A DNA stretch of 7,178 nt from JANNOG01 sp964516515 (GTDB lineage Bacteria > Actinomycetota > Actinomycetes > Actinomycetales > JBBAYJ01). The DNA lies in assembly GCA_964516515.1 (NCBI GenBank), contig CAZEYA010000190.1:1-7178 (forward strand), given 5' to 3'. The stretch's first letter is position 1. The number at the start of each line of letters is the position of its first letter. A program made the position numbers and the translations under genes. Under the pieces are notes generated by a model. The model saw nothing but the letters and a program-made list of their open reading frames with translations, made no database searches and was not told where the DNA came from. This document shows positions 1 to 6,016 of the stretch, piece after piece.

Positions 1-485
1 GCAGCCGTCGCTTCTTCCGCGGCGACCCGCTCCGCTTCGGCCGCAGCTGCGGCCGCCGCTTGTTCGGCGGCGACCCGCTCGGCATCCGCGGCGGCCACCT
101 CGCGAGCATGCGCGTCAGCTGCTCCGGCCAGCCGTGCGGCCGCCGCCTGCTGCCGAGCATCCGCCGTGGCGGTACCCGGCGCTTCGGCGGTACCGGCGTC
201 ACTTACCAGAGGCAGCGGCTGCCGCTCCTCGTCTCGGGAGACGCCGGGATCGCGCGATGCGTCGGCTCCCGAGCCGTCGACGTCCGCGGCAGCTGCCACG
301 GGCAGGCCCTGCAACGCGGAATCATCACCGGACGCCGTGCCCGGGAAGGCGATGCCCCCGGCGACGGCCGCCATGACACCCGCCCCCAGAAGGGTGGTAC
401 CAGCGGAAACACCGAGAACGGTCGCGGCGCGAATGCGGTCGCGGCGCCGGTCGGCGGGAGTGCGGGGGATGGCGTGCGAACCCAT
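1..485 (-). CDS. N-terminal part of an exported Ala-rich coiled-coil protein (3' end beyond window)
   Basis: The minus-strand frame is open from an ATG at 485 to the window edge (161 full codons). The start is supported by GAGGGG about 5 nt upstream. A basic N-terminus (residues 1-20, rich in Arg) is followed by a hydrophobic Ala/Gly/Val stretch at about residues 20-50, which reads as a signal peptide or membrane anchor. A low-complexity linker rich in Asp, Ser and Pro follows (about 51-110). From about residue 110 to the edge the sequence is Ala-rich with regular Glu/Arg (units such as AERVAAE), typical of a helical coiled coil. In actinomycetes this layout commonly precedes an extracellular cell-wall domain (transglycosylase/Rpf-like, NlpC/P60 or M23), but no catalytic domain lies inside the window, so that role is inference. 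It diverges from the ABC ATPase gene. Confidence 0.75.
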   Translation of the reverse strand, partial: MGSHAIPRTPADRRRDRIRAATVLGVSAGTTLLGAGVMAAVAGGIAFPGTASGDDSALQGLPVAAAADVDGSGADASRDPGVSRDEERQPLPLVSDAGTAEAPGTATADARQQAAAARLAGAADAHAREVAAADAERVAAEQAAAAAAAEAERVAAEEATA

Positions 486-517
486 GGTGCCCCTCAGGTG
501 CGGCCGGGACCGTGCAT

Positions 518-538
518 CCCGGACAGGGTGAGTCCGGG
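518..538 (-). promoter_or_regulatory. Hairpin in the leader of the Ala-rich protein gene
   Basis: A perfect 7-bp stem (CCCGGAC/GTCCGGG) with a 7-nt loop ends 32 nt upstream of the ATG at 485, just upstream of its ribosome binding site. It could influence translation or be an incidental GC-rich repeat. No function is shown by sequence alone. Confidence 0.3.
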
Positions 539-686
539 CACGGGCATGCGACCGCCCGCCACTGGTGAGGGGGGCGCCCGGCACGGGCCCGGGTGGCCGC
601 CGATCATGCTCGGCACCACCGGCGCGCGATCGTGTGTCGATCGGCGCAGGACGTCTTGTCGTGGGACACCCTGAGCGCTGGATAAC

Positions 687-712
687 GATTTGGCAAATCT
701 GTCAGGAGACAG
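687..712. promoter_or_regulatory. Adjacent inverted repeats, possible operator
   Basis: GATTTG-G-CAAATC (687-699) is a perfect 13-bp palindrome, AT-rich in an otherwise very GC-rich region. It shares its last base with a second repeat, CTGTC-AGGA-GACAG (699-712). The position midway between two divergent genes suits a regulator binding site or promoter-proximal element. I do not recognise it as the site of a known regulator. Confidence 0.35.
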
Positions 713-814
713 TGGACAACGACTGGATGTGAGCAGTAGGCGATCTGCGGCCTTCCAGCCAACGGAACGGCCTGCTCTCGTGGCCTTGCGTCGGTGTCGT
801 ACGCTGGCGTCAAC

Positions 815-833
815 TTAGGAGAGGCTTACATGA
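815..833 (+). promoter_or_regulatory. Iron-box-like site (IdeR/DmdR1 type) overlapping the start of the ABC ATPase gene
   Basis: TTAGGAGAGGCTTACATGA matches 14 of 19 positions of the actinobacterial iron-box form TTAGGTTAGGCTAACCTAA; the left half is better than the right. It overlaps the Shine-Dalgarno sequence and the ATG. It shares the 10-mer TCAACTTAGG (starting at 810) with the site between the glycosyltransferase and epimerase genes. Caveat: part of the match (AGGAGAGG) is the ribosome binding site itself, which lowers its weight. Confidence 0.45.
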
Positions 834-1912
834 CCACGCGACCGTTCGTGCACGTCGACGGGGTAACCAAGCGGTTCGGTGCCGCGGTTGCCCTCGATTC
901 GTGCGGTCTCGACGTGGCCGAGGGCGAGACGCTGGTCCTGCTGGGCCCCAGCGGTTGTGGCAAGACGACGCTGCTGCGGATCATCGCGGGCCTGGAGACG
1001 CCGGACCAGGGCACCATCACCGTCGACGGCGAGCTGTTGTCCAGCGCCAATCGTGCGGTCCGGCCGGAGAGGCGCCGCATCGGCATGGTGTTCCAGGACG
1101 CGGCGCTGTTCGGGCACATGAGCGTGGCGGCGAACGTGGGGTATGGGCTGTCCCGGGCCGACGTGCGGGCCGGACGCGTCGCCGAGGCACTGGCCATGGT
1201 CGACTTGTCCCATCTGGCGCATCGCCGGCCCCACGAGCTGTCGGGCGGTCAGGCGCAACGGGTGGCGCTGGCCCGCGCGCTGGCGCCGCGGCCGCGGATC
1301 CTGCTCTTCGACGAGCCGTTCACCGGCCTGGACACCACGCTGCGGCTGCGGGTGCGCGCCGAGATCGTCGACCTGCTGCAGCGGGTAGGGGTGACGAGCA
1401 TCTTCGTCACCCACGACCAGGAGGAGGCCTTCGTGCTGGGCGACCGGATCGCGGTCATGCGCGACGGTCAGATCCGGCAGGTCGGCACGCCGGCGGCCCT
1501 GTACGCCCGGCCGGTCGACCCCTGGGTCGCCGAGTTCGTCGGCGAGGCCAACCTGCTGCCCGCCACGTCGGCGGCCGGCAGCGCCGCCACAGTGCTCGGT
1601 CCGGTTCCGGTCGAGACGTCACTGTTCGGGCACTCCCGAGTGCTGGTCCGTCCCGAGCACATCCGGGTGAGCCCAGGCGGCGATGCGATGGTGACCAGCG
1701 TCGACTTCTACGGCCACGACTGCAGCTACGCGGTACGGGCCGGGGGTTGCGTAGTCCGCGTACGGGCCGCGGGAGCGCCCGAGGTGCACGTCGGTGACCA
1801 GGTCTCGCTGGCCTACCACGGCCCCCGCACCACGGGCTACGCCGCGGCGGCGCCGGGTGACGCGCCACGGGTCGACTCCCCCGCGATGCGCTTGGTGACC
1901 GCCCGTAGCTGA
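830..1912 (+). CDS. ABC transporter ATP-binding protein, ferric-iron (FbpC)/PotA type
   Basis: Cytoplasmic ATPase of an importer, 360 residues. ATG 830 is chosen over an in-frame GTG at 794 because AGGAGAGG lies 5 nt upstream. Motifs in order: Walker A GPSGCGKTT (39-47), Q-loop Gln89 in MVFQD, signature LSGGQ (137-141), Walker B ILLFDEP (157-163), D-loop GLD (166-168), and H-loop His195 in FVTHDQEEA. A C-terminal TOBE-like region follows, at about 265-340 (VRPEHIRV within it). The nucleotide-binding fold plus TOBE domain and this length fit the CUT1/Fbp/Pot importers. The substrate is not readable from the ATPase; iron is suggested by the iron-box-like site over the start. No permease or binding-protein gene is adjacent. 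It is followed by the oxidoreductase gene after 34 nt and is probably co-transcribed with it. Confidence 0.9.
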   Translation: MTTRPFVHVDGVTKRFGAAVALDSCGLDVAEGETLVLLGPSGCGKTTLLRIIAGLETPDQGTITVDGELLSSANRAVRPERRRIGMVFQDAALFGHMSVAANVGYGLSRADVRAGRVAEALAMVDLSHLAHRRPHELSGGQAQRVALARALAPRPRILLFDEPFTGLDTTLRLRVRAEIVDLLQRVGVTSIFVTHDQEEAFVLGDRIAVMRDGQIRQVGTPAALYARPVDPWVAEFVGEANLLPATSAAGSAATVLGPVPVETSLFGHSRVLVRPEHIRVSPGGDAMVTSVDFYGHDCSYAVRAGGCVVRVRAAGAPEVHVGDQVSLAYHGPRTTGYAAAAPGDAPRVDSPAMRLVTARS

Positions 1913-1946
1913 GTCCGTCGCGCCCGCCTCCCACGAGGCCTCACCG

Positions 1947-3317
1947 CTGGACGTCGCCATCATCGGCGGCGGACCGGCGGGGCTGGGAGCCGCCTACCGG
2001 GTCGCCGAGGCCGGCCACCGCGTCGCCGTCCTCGAGCGGGAGAACCACGTCGGCGGGTTGAGCGCCTCGTTCACTCTCGGCGGGGTCCGGGTGGACCACG
2101 GCAGCCACCGGTTGCATCCCAGCACGCCACCGGCGATCATCGCCGCCCTGCGCGACCTGCTGGGGCCGGAACTGCAGACCCGGCCCCGGCACGGCCGGAT
2201 CCGGCTTTTCGGCCGCTGGGTCGACTTCCCGCTGCGCCCGCTCGCCCTCGCCCGGTCACTGCCGCCGGGGTTCCTGGTCCGGGCCGGCGGCAGCGCAGCA
2301 ATGGCGGCGCTGCGGCCAGCCCGCTCGGGAACGTTCGCCGAGCATGTCTCGTCAGGTCTGGGCCGCGTCATGGGCGAGGAGTTCTACTTCCCGTATGCCC
2401 GCAAGATCTGGGGGATCGAACCAGACCGGATCGCCGGCGAGCAGGCGCGGCGGCGAGTCTCGGCTGCCACGCCCACCCAACTGCTCGCTCGGATCACCTC
2501 GCCCGCCGACGACGCCGGCCGCACGTTCTGGTATCCGGCCGGCGGCTTCGGAAGGATCAGTGAGGTGCTGTCCGAGGCCGCGAAGCGTGCTGGGGCGGCG
2601 ATCAGGCTCGGGCACGCCGTGGAGACGCTGAGGCAGCGACCCGACGGCACGTGGGTGTTGCAGACCGCGTCGGGACCGGACATCCACGCCCGTCACGTCT
2701 GGTCGTCGGTTCCCGTGACACTGCTGTCCCGGCTCGTCGGCTTCCCGCCGCCTTCGCTGCGCTATCGGGCAATGCTGCTCGTGTACCTCGTCCTGCAGCG
2801 GCCAGTCGGTGACGGGCGATACACCCCGTACGACGCCCACTACCTGCCCTCGGCGGACACTCCGGTGACCCGGATCAGCGAACCGGCCAACTACCGGGAC
2901 AGCGCCGCCGACCCGCTGGATCGGACCGTGCTGTGCGCGGAGATCCCCTGCGATCGGACCGACGCCATGTGGTCGGCTCCCCAGGAGCACCTGCAGGACA
3001 TGGTCCTGGCGGCGCTGCGCCGCTCGGGCCTGCCGGTGCCGGCCATCAGCGAGGTCGCCGTTCGTCGCGTGCCCTTCGCGTATCCGGTCTACGAGATCGG
3101 GTACGAGCGAGCCCTGCAGCCGTTGCTGGAGCGGATCGACGGCCTGGCGGGCCTGCTCACCTTCGGCCGGCAAGGACTGTTCGCCCACGACAACACGCAT
3201 CACGCCCTGGCGATGGCCTGGGCGGCGGCGGACTGCCTGAGCCCGGACGGCAACTTCGATTCCGACCGCTGGCGGCGCGCCCGCGACCGCTTCGCCGAGC
3301 ACGTCGTGTCGGACTGA
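1947..3317 (+). CDS. FAD-dependent oxidoreductase, protoporphyrinogen-oxidase/amine-oxidase fold
   Basis: Flavoprotein of about 456 residues. The N-terminus MDVAIIGGGPAG is a dinucleotide-binding motif, with the acidic end of the second strand at Glu30 (VLERE) and the following GG at 36-37. Further family-like blocks are FYFPYARKIWG (146-156), QARRRVS (166-172), YPAGGFG (196-202) and a C-terminal FAD-contact block GRQGLFAHDN (407-416). These resemble the flavoproteins related to HemY and UDP-galactopyranose mutase that often sit in glycan or glycolipid loci; the substrate is unknown. No ATG, GTG or TTG exists in frame between an upstream stop at 1896 and a TTG at 2058, and that TTG lies after the FAD motif. 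CTG at 1947 has GAGG 8 nt upstream and gives a canonical N-terminus, so I chose it. Likely in an operon with the ABC ATPase. Confidence 0.82.
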   Translation: MDVAIIGGGPAGLGAAYRVAEAGHRVAVLERENHVGGLSASFTLGGVRVDHGSHRLHPSTPPAIIAALRDLLGPELQTRPRHGRIRLFGRWVDFPLRPLALARSLPPGFLVRAGGSAAMAALRPARSGTFAEHVSSGLGRVMGEEFYFPYARKIWGIEPDRIAGEQARRRVSAATPTQLLARITSPADDAGRTFWYPAGGFGRISEVLSEAAKRAGAAIRLGHAVETLRQRPDGTWVLQTASGPDIHARHVWSSVPVTLLSRLVGFPPPSLRYRAMLLVYLVLQRPVGDGRYTPYDAHYLPSADTPVTRISEPANYRDSAADPLDRTVLCAEIPCDRTDAMWSAPQEHLQDMVLAALRRSGLPVPAISEVAVRRVPFAYPVYEIGYERALQPLLERIDGLAGLLTFGRQGLFAHDNTHHALAMAWAAADCLSPDGNFDSDRWRRARDRFAEHVVSD

Positions 3318-3321
3318 GCTC

Positions 3322-3344
3322 CCGTCCGCCGTCCGCCGTCCGCC
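3322..3344 (+). repeat. Three tandem copies of heptamer CCGTCCG
   Basis: CCGTCCG is repeated exactly three times (3322-3342), with a partial fourth copy (CC). It starts 4 nt after the oxidoreductase stop and abuts the iron-box-like site. It would occupy the -35 and spacer region of a promoter whose -10 is TAGGAT (3345-3350). Confidence 0.75.
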
Positions 3345-3362
3345 TAGGATAGGCTTGCCTCA
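3344..3362 (+). promoter_or_regulatory. Iron-box-like site upstream of the lipoprotein gene
   Basis: CTAGGATAGGCTTGCCTCA matches 14 of 19 positions of TTAGGTTAGGCTAACCTAA. It contains an internal AGGC-TT-GCCT inverted repeat. It ends 29 nt before the lipoprotein ATG and includes a possible -10 hexamer (TAGGAT), the usual position for repression by an iron-loaded DtxR-family protein. It does not overlap a ribosome binding site, so its match is more meaningful than that of the first site. Confidence 0.55.
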
Positions 3363-3391
3363 CTTGCTGACGATCATGTTCTGGAGCCCTG

Positions 3392-3598
3392 ATGCGACGA
3401 ACCACCATCTGGATCGCTACCGCCGCGCTAGCGCTGGCCGGCACGCTGACTGCCTGCAACGACGACGGCGCGGAGGTCCGCAACCTCGACCCGAGCGCCG
3501 AGGACGGCTCCGGCTCGGGCTCCGGAACGGGGTCCGGCACCGGCTCGGAGACCGGCAGCGAGCCGGCCTCCGGCACCGCGGAGACCACCGCGCCCTGA
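3392..3598 (+). CDS. Small Ser/Gly/Thr-rich lipoprotein, function unknown
   Basis: The protein has 68 residues. It has a basic start (MRRTT), a hydrophobic segment (about 6-18) and the lipobox LTAC, with Cys22 as the predicted lipidated residue, so it should be anchored on the outer face of the membrane. The mature part is only about 47 residues: an acidic stretch (NDDGAEVRNLD) followed by a low-complexity SG/TG/SE tail ending in TAETTAP. No folded domain is evident. GGAG lies 5 nt before the ATG. The iron-box-like site just upstream suggests expression under iron limitation. It might be an accessory to an iron uptake system; that is inference from position only. Confidence 0.72.
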   Translation: MRRTTIWIATAALALAGTLTACNDDGAEVRNLDPSAEDGSGSGSGTGSGTGSETGSEPASGTAETTAP

Positions 3599-3610
3599 AC
3601 CTCCTGAGCC

Positions 3611-3629
3611 GCGCGAGTCCGGCTCGTGC
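3611..3629 (+). terminator. Possible hairpin terminator after the lipoprotein gene
   Basis: A 7-bp stem GCGCGAG/CTCGTGC (one G-U pair in RNA) with a 5-nt loop begins 13 nt after the lipoprotein stop. There is no T-run after it, so it would be at best a U-less actinomycete-type terminator or an mRNA end stabiliser. Confidence 0.35.
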
Positions 3630-3680
3630 CAGCATGAACTGCGCGATCCGACGATGACGTCCGGCAGACAGGAGCAGCCC

Positions 3681-5183
3681 ATGAACCTGGCCCAGATCCT
3701 CAGCAACAGCGCTCGGCGGTTCGGTGATCGAGTCGCGGTCAAGCTCAACGACGCAGAGGTGACGTACGGGCAATTGGAGGGCGCGAGCGCGCTCGCCGCC
3801 GGGTGGCTCCGTGACCTCGGCATCGGCACCGGTGACGCCGTCGGCTACATGATGCCCAACCTGCCGCAGGTCCATGTGCTCTATTTCGGCATCCTGCGGC
3901 GCGGGGGCGTGGCCCTGCCGGTCAATCCGCTGTTCAAGGGCCGCGAGATCGCCTACGCCCTGGCCGACTCCAACGCCAAGGCGCTGTTCGCCTGGGAAGG
4001 GGTGGCAGAGGAGGCGGCGAAAGGCGCCGCCGAGGCGGGCATCCCACTGATCGTGGTCTCCCCCGCGAGCTTCGCTGCGCAGGCAGCGGAGCACGCACCG
4101 GAGCCGATGACCGAGCGATCCGACGAGGACACGGCCGTGCTGCTGTACACCTCGGGTACCACCGGCCGGTCCAAAGGTGCGGAGCTCAGCCACGCCAACA
4201 TGCGCCGCAACGCCGAGGTCTCCACCCAGCTCTTCTCGTTGAGCGAACAAGACGTGATCTTCGGCGGCCTGCCGCTGTTCCACTCCTTTGGACAGACCTG
4301 CGGGATGAACGCCGCGATCCTGGCCGGCGCGACGCTGACGATGATCCCCCGCTTCGACGCCGGCACCGCCCTGCAGGTGCTCCAGCGCGACCGTGTGACG
4401 ATCATGGAGGGGGTGCCCACGATGTACATGGCCCTGCTCAACCACCCCGATCACGCCGACTTCGACGTCTCCAGCCTGCGATTGGCCGCTTCGGGTGGCT
4501 CTGCCCTGCCGGTGGAGGTGCTGCGCGGTTTCGAGGCTGAGTTCGGCTGCATCCTGGTGGAGGGGTATGGGCTGTCGGAGACCAGCCCGGTGGCCTCGTT
4601 CAATCACCCCGATCGAGAGCGCAAGGCCGGCTCGATCGGCACGCCCATCGCCGGTGTCGAGTTCGAGCTGGTGGACCCGGCCTGGCAGCCGGTGCCCGAG
4701 GGTGAGATCGGAGAGATCGCCATTCGCGGTCACAACGTGATGAAGGGCTACCTCAACCGGCCCGAGGAGACGGCGGCGGTGATGCGCGACGGTTGGTTGC
4801 GGACCGGGGACCTGGCGACCCGCGACTCCGACGGCTACTACTTCATCGTCGACCGTGCCAAGGACATGATCATCCGGGGTGGCTACAACGTGTACCCACG
4901 AGAGGTGGAGGAGGTGCTCTACAGCCATCCCGCCGTGGCGGAGGCCGCCGTCAAGGGCGTCCCGCACCCGCTGCACGGCGAGGAGATCGTGGCCGCCGTC
5001 GCCTTGAAACCGGGCGCCGTCGCGACCCCCGACGAGCTGCAGGCCTTCGTCAAGGAGCAGGTCGCCCCCTACAAGTATCCGCGCCACGTGTGGTTGGTGG
5101 ACGCGTTGCCGAAGGGCCCGACCGGGAAGATTCTCAAGCGAGAGATCACGCCACCGGAGGCGATCGTCACACCCCTCGACTAG
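3681..5183 (+). CDS. Long-chain fatty-acid--CoA ligase-like acyl-CoA synthetase (AMP-forming)
   Basis: Member of the ANL adenylating superfamily, 500 residues. It activates a carboxylic acid to an acyl-AMP and then to an acyl-CoA in the cytoplasm. ATG 3681 is preferred over the in-frame ATG 3654 because GGAG lies 6 nt upstream of it. Motifs: P-loop YTSGTTGRSKG (156-166), GYGLSET (295-301), the ATP-ribose region GWLRTGD (371-377), hinge region DRAKD (391-395) with GGYNVYP (400-406), and PTGK with the catalytic Lys483. The length and the FADD-like blocks fit a complete, active medium- or long-chain acyl-CoA synthetase; the exact chain length cannot be read. It is separated from the lipoprotein by 82 nt and a possible terminator, so it may have its own promoter. 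A VOC gene remnant starts 10 nt after its stop. Confidence 0.93.
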   Translation: MNLAQILSNSARRFGDRVAVKLNDAEVTYGQLEGASALAAGWLRDLGIGTGDAVGYMMPNLPQVHVLYFGILRRGGVALPVNPLFKGREIAYALADSNAKALFAWEGVAEEAAKGAAEAGIPLIVVSPASFAAQAAEHAPEPMTERSDEDTAVLLYTSGTTGRSKGAELSHANMRRNAEVSTQLFSLSEQDVIFGGLPLFHSFGQTCGMNAAILAGATLTMIPRFDAGTALQVLQRDRVTIMEGVPTMYMALLNHPDHADFDVSSLRLAASGGSALPVEVLRGFEAEFGCILVEGYGLSETSPVASFNHPDRERKAGSIGTPIAGVEFELVDPAWQPVPEGEIGEIAIRGHNVMKGYLNRPEETAAVMRDGWLRTGDLATRDSDGYYFIVDRAKDMIIRGGYNVYPREVEEVLYSHPAVAEAAVKGVPHPLHGEEIVAAVALKPGAVATPDELQAFVKEQVAPYKYPRHVWLVDALPKGPTGKILKREITPPEAIVTPLD

Positions 5184-5193
5184 ACAGTTGCCC

Positions 5194-5250
5194 ATGACCG
5201 TTGCGCGCCTTCAGGTGACCATCGATTGCGCCGACCCCACCCGGCTCGAC
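5194..5250 (+). pseudogene. N-terminal remnant of a VOC/glyoxalase-like gene
   Basis: From the ATG at 5194 the plus strand encodes MTVARLQVTIDCADPTRL. This is the characteristic first strand and helix start of actinobacterial glyoxalase-like VOC proteins, which normally continue with RFW or similar. Here the resemblance stops at about 5247-5250, immediately before the end of vapC on the other strand. The frame stays open downstream only as the antisense of vapC. It sits 10 nt after the ligase stop, so the intact gene was probably the last cistron of that unit. A matching later piece of the same family lies near 6020-6097. Confidence 0.6.
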
Positions 5251-5274
5251 AAGCGCGGTCAGATGGGGTCGGCG
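5229..5274. terminator. Inverted repeat between convergent ligase/VOC remnant and vapC
   Basis: An 11-bp perfect stem (CGCCGACCCCA at 5229-5239, TGGGGTCGGCG at 5264-5274) encloses a 24-nt loop. The left arm encodes part of the VOC remnant and the right arm the last codons of vapC. Its place between convergent units suits a bidirectional terminator. There is no T-run and the loop is long, so strength is uncertain. Confidence 0.45.
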
Positions 5275-5693
5275 GCGGCCTGCCAAGGGTCGATGACCTC
5301 AGCCCCCGTCGGCGCGAAGTCAGCCACGTTGCGGGTCACGACCGACAACCCGTGGACAAGGGCAGTCGCGGCGATGAGGGCGTCCCGCACCGGCCGCGGC
5401 TCAGGAACGTGCAGGACTGCGCTGCGTCGGGCAACGGCGGTATCAACTGGGATCAAGCGCTCCCCGAACGCGGGCAGCACCTGCTCCTCCAGCCACCGGC
5501 GCAGGATCACGCCCTTGGGCGGGTCACGCCGTTCGGCAAGGAGGACCCCGATCTCCAACTCCTGGACAGTGATCACCGACAGGAACATGCTGGCGGCCGA
5601 GGCACCAGCCGCCCACGCAACGACGTTCGTGTCGGCCCGGCCGGCTCTAGCCTTGCGAAGCTCGGACACGACATTCGTATCGAGCAGGAACAT
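5259..5693 (-). CDS. vapC: Type II toxin, PIN-domain ribonuclease VapC
   Basis: PIN-domain protein of 144 residues, the usual length for VapC. The acidic metal-binding residues are visible: Asp5 in MFLLDTN, Glu45 in VQELEIG, Asp104 in RDALIAATA, and the terminal Asn122/Asp125 in TRNVADF. VapC toxins cleave RNA, commonly tRNA or rRNA, when released from their antitoxin. The ATG overlaps the antitoxin stop (TGATG), giving translational coupling as expected for the toxin in second position. The 3' end carries the right arm of an 11-bp inverted repeat shared with the flanking VOC remnant. All catalytic positions are present, so it is probably functional. Confidence 0.93.
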   Translation of the reverse strand: MFLLDTNVVSELRKARAGRADTNVVAWAAGASAASMFLSVITVQELEIGVLLAERRDPPKGVILRRWLEEQVLPAFGERLIPVDTAVARRSAVLHVPEPRPVRDALIAATALVHGLSVVTRNVADFAPTGAEVIDPWQAAADPI

Positions 5694-5950
5694 CAGCCCA
5701 GGTCCGCCGGTTGGGCGAGATCCCTCGCGCGTGGAGTCTCCAACTCAGCGTCCTCCACACCCGGGGGAAGGCCGAGCAAGTCGATGATGTTGTCTTGGGC
5801 TCCAGTCAGCCGTTGGTAATCCTCGAAGGTCAACAACACGTGCGCCGGGGTGCCGCGATCAGTGATGAAGACCGGTCCATTGCGCGCCGCGCTCTTGGCG
5901 CGACCCGTGTCATGGTTGAAATCGCGGCTCGACAGCGTGGTAATTGCCAC
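5693..5950 (-). CDS. Type II antitoxin, Phd/YefM family (partner of VapC)
   Basis: The protein has 85 residues from a GTG start at 5950, chosen because AGGAGG (5959-5964, minus strand) lies 8 nt upstream; upstream in-frame codons lack a ribosome binding site. The N-terminal DNA-binding fold is typical: LSSRDFNHDTGRAKSAA (6-22), then GPVFITDRG (25-33), PAHVLLTFEDY (35-45). The C-terminal acidic part (DAELETPRARDLAQPADLG region) would wrap and neutralise the toxin. The stop overlaps the vapC start by one base. Antitoxins of this family repress their own promoter, and a palindrome lies just upstream. Confidence 0.92.
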   Translation of the reverse strand: MAITTLSSRDFNHDTGRAKSAARNGPVFITDRGTPAHVLLTFEDYQRLTGAQDNIIDLLGLPPGVEDAELETPRARDLAQPADLG

Positions 5951-5970
5951 GTTCACCACCTCCTGATCCG

Positions 5971-5986
5971 GTAGCAACGTTACTAC
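5971..5986 (-). promoter_or_regulatory. Palindromic operator of the antitoxin-toxin operon
   Basis: On the minus strand GTAGTAACGTTGCTAC is a 16-bp inverted repeat with one mismatched symmetric pair. It ends 20 nt before the antitoxin GTG and 6 nt before its AGGAGG. A possible -35 TTGACG lies at 6008-6013, but I see no good -10 at standard spacing. The site suits autorepression by the antitoxin or the toxin-antitoxin complex. Confidence 0.55.
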
Positions 5987-6016
5987 GCTTCCGGCCTGAC
6001 CGGTATCCGTCAACCG

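Larger units (their letters stand above)
486..829. other. Divergent intergenic region with several inverted repeats
   Basis: No gene is credible in this 344-bp gap between divergent genes. It holds a GC-rich hairpin at 518-538 (7-bp stem CCCGGAC/GTCCGGG) in the leader of the minus-strand gene. A second hairpin lies at 624-647 (GATCG/CGATC core, extended with one bulge). AT-rich inverted repeats lie at 687-712. A bulged hairpin at 749-772 (GGCCTTCC/GGAACGGCC) is upstream of the ABC gene. An iron-box-like site occupies its right end. The minus-strand gene may have a long structured 5' leader. I could not match it to the c-di-AMP (ydaO) riboswitch or any other known riboswitch by eye. Confidence 0.5.

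Noticed and set aside
60..674. A 204-codon plus-strand open frame at the window start
   Set aside because: It is antisense to the Ala-rich exported protein and has no coherent domain or ribosome binding site.
486..720. c-di-AMP (ydaO-type) riboswitch upstream of the Ala-rich protein
   Set aside because: The expected conserved blocks were not seen by eye, although the genetic position would fit.
3417..5195. A 592-codon minus-strand open frame opposite the acyl-CoA synthetase gene
   Set aside because: It is the antisense shadow of a gene with complete ANL motifs, has no recognisable domain, and is expected in high-GC DNA.
5188..5787. A long plus-strand open frame beginning with the VOC-like N-terminus
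   Set aside because: Only the first 18 or so residues resemble a VOC protein. The rest is antisense of vapC, so it is annotated as a remnant rather than a gene.
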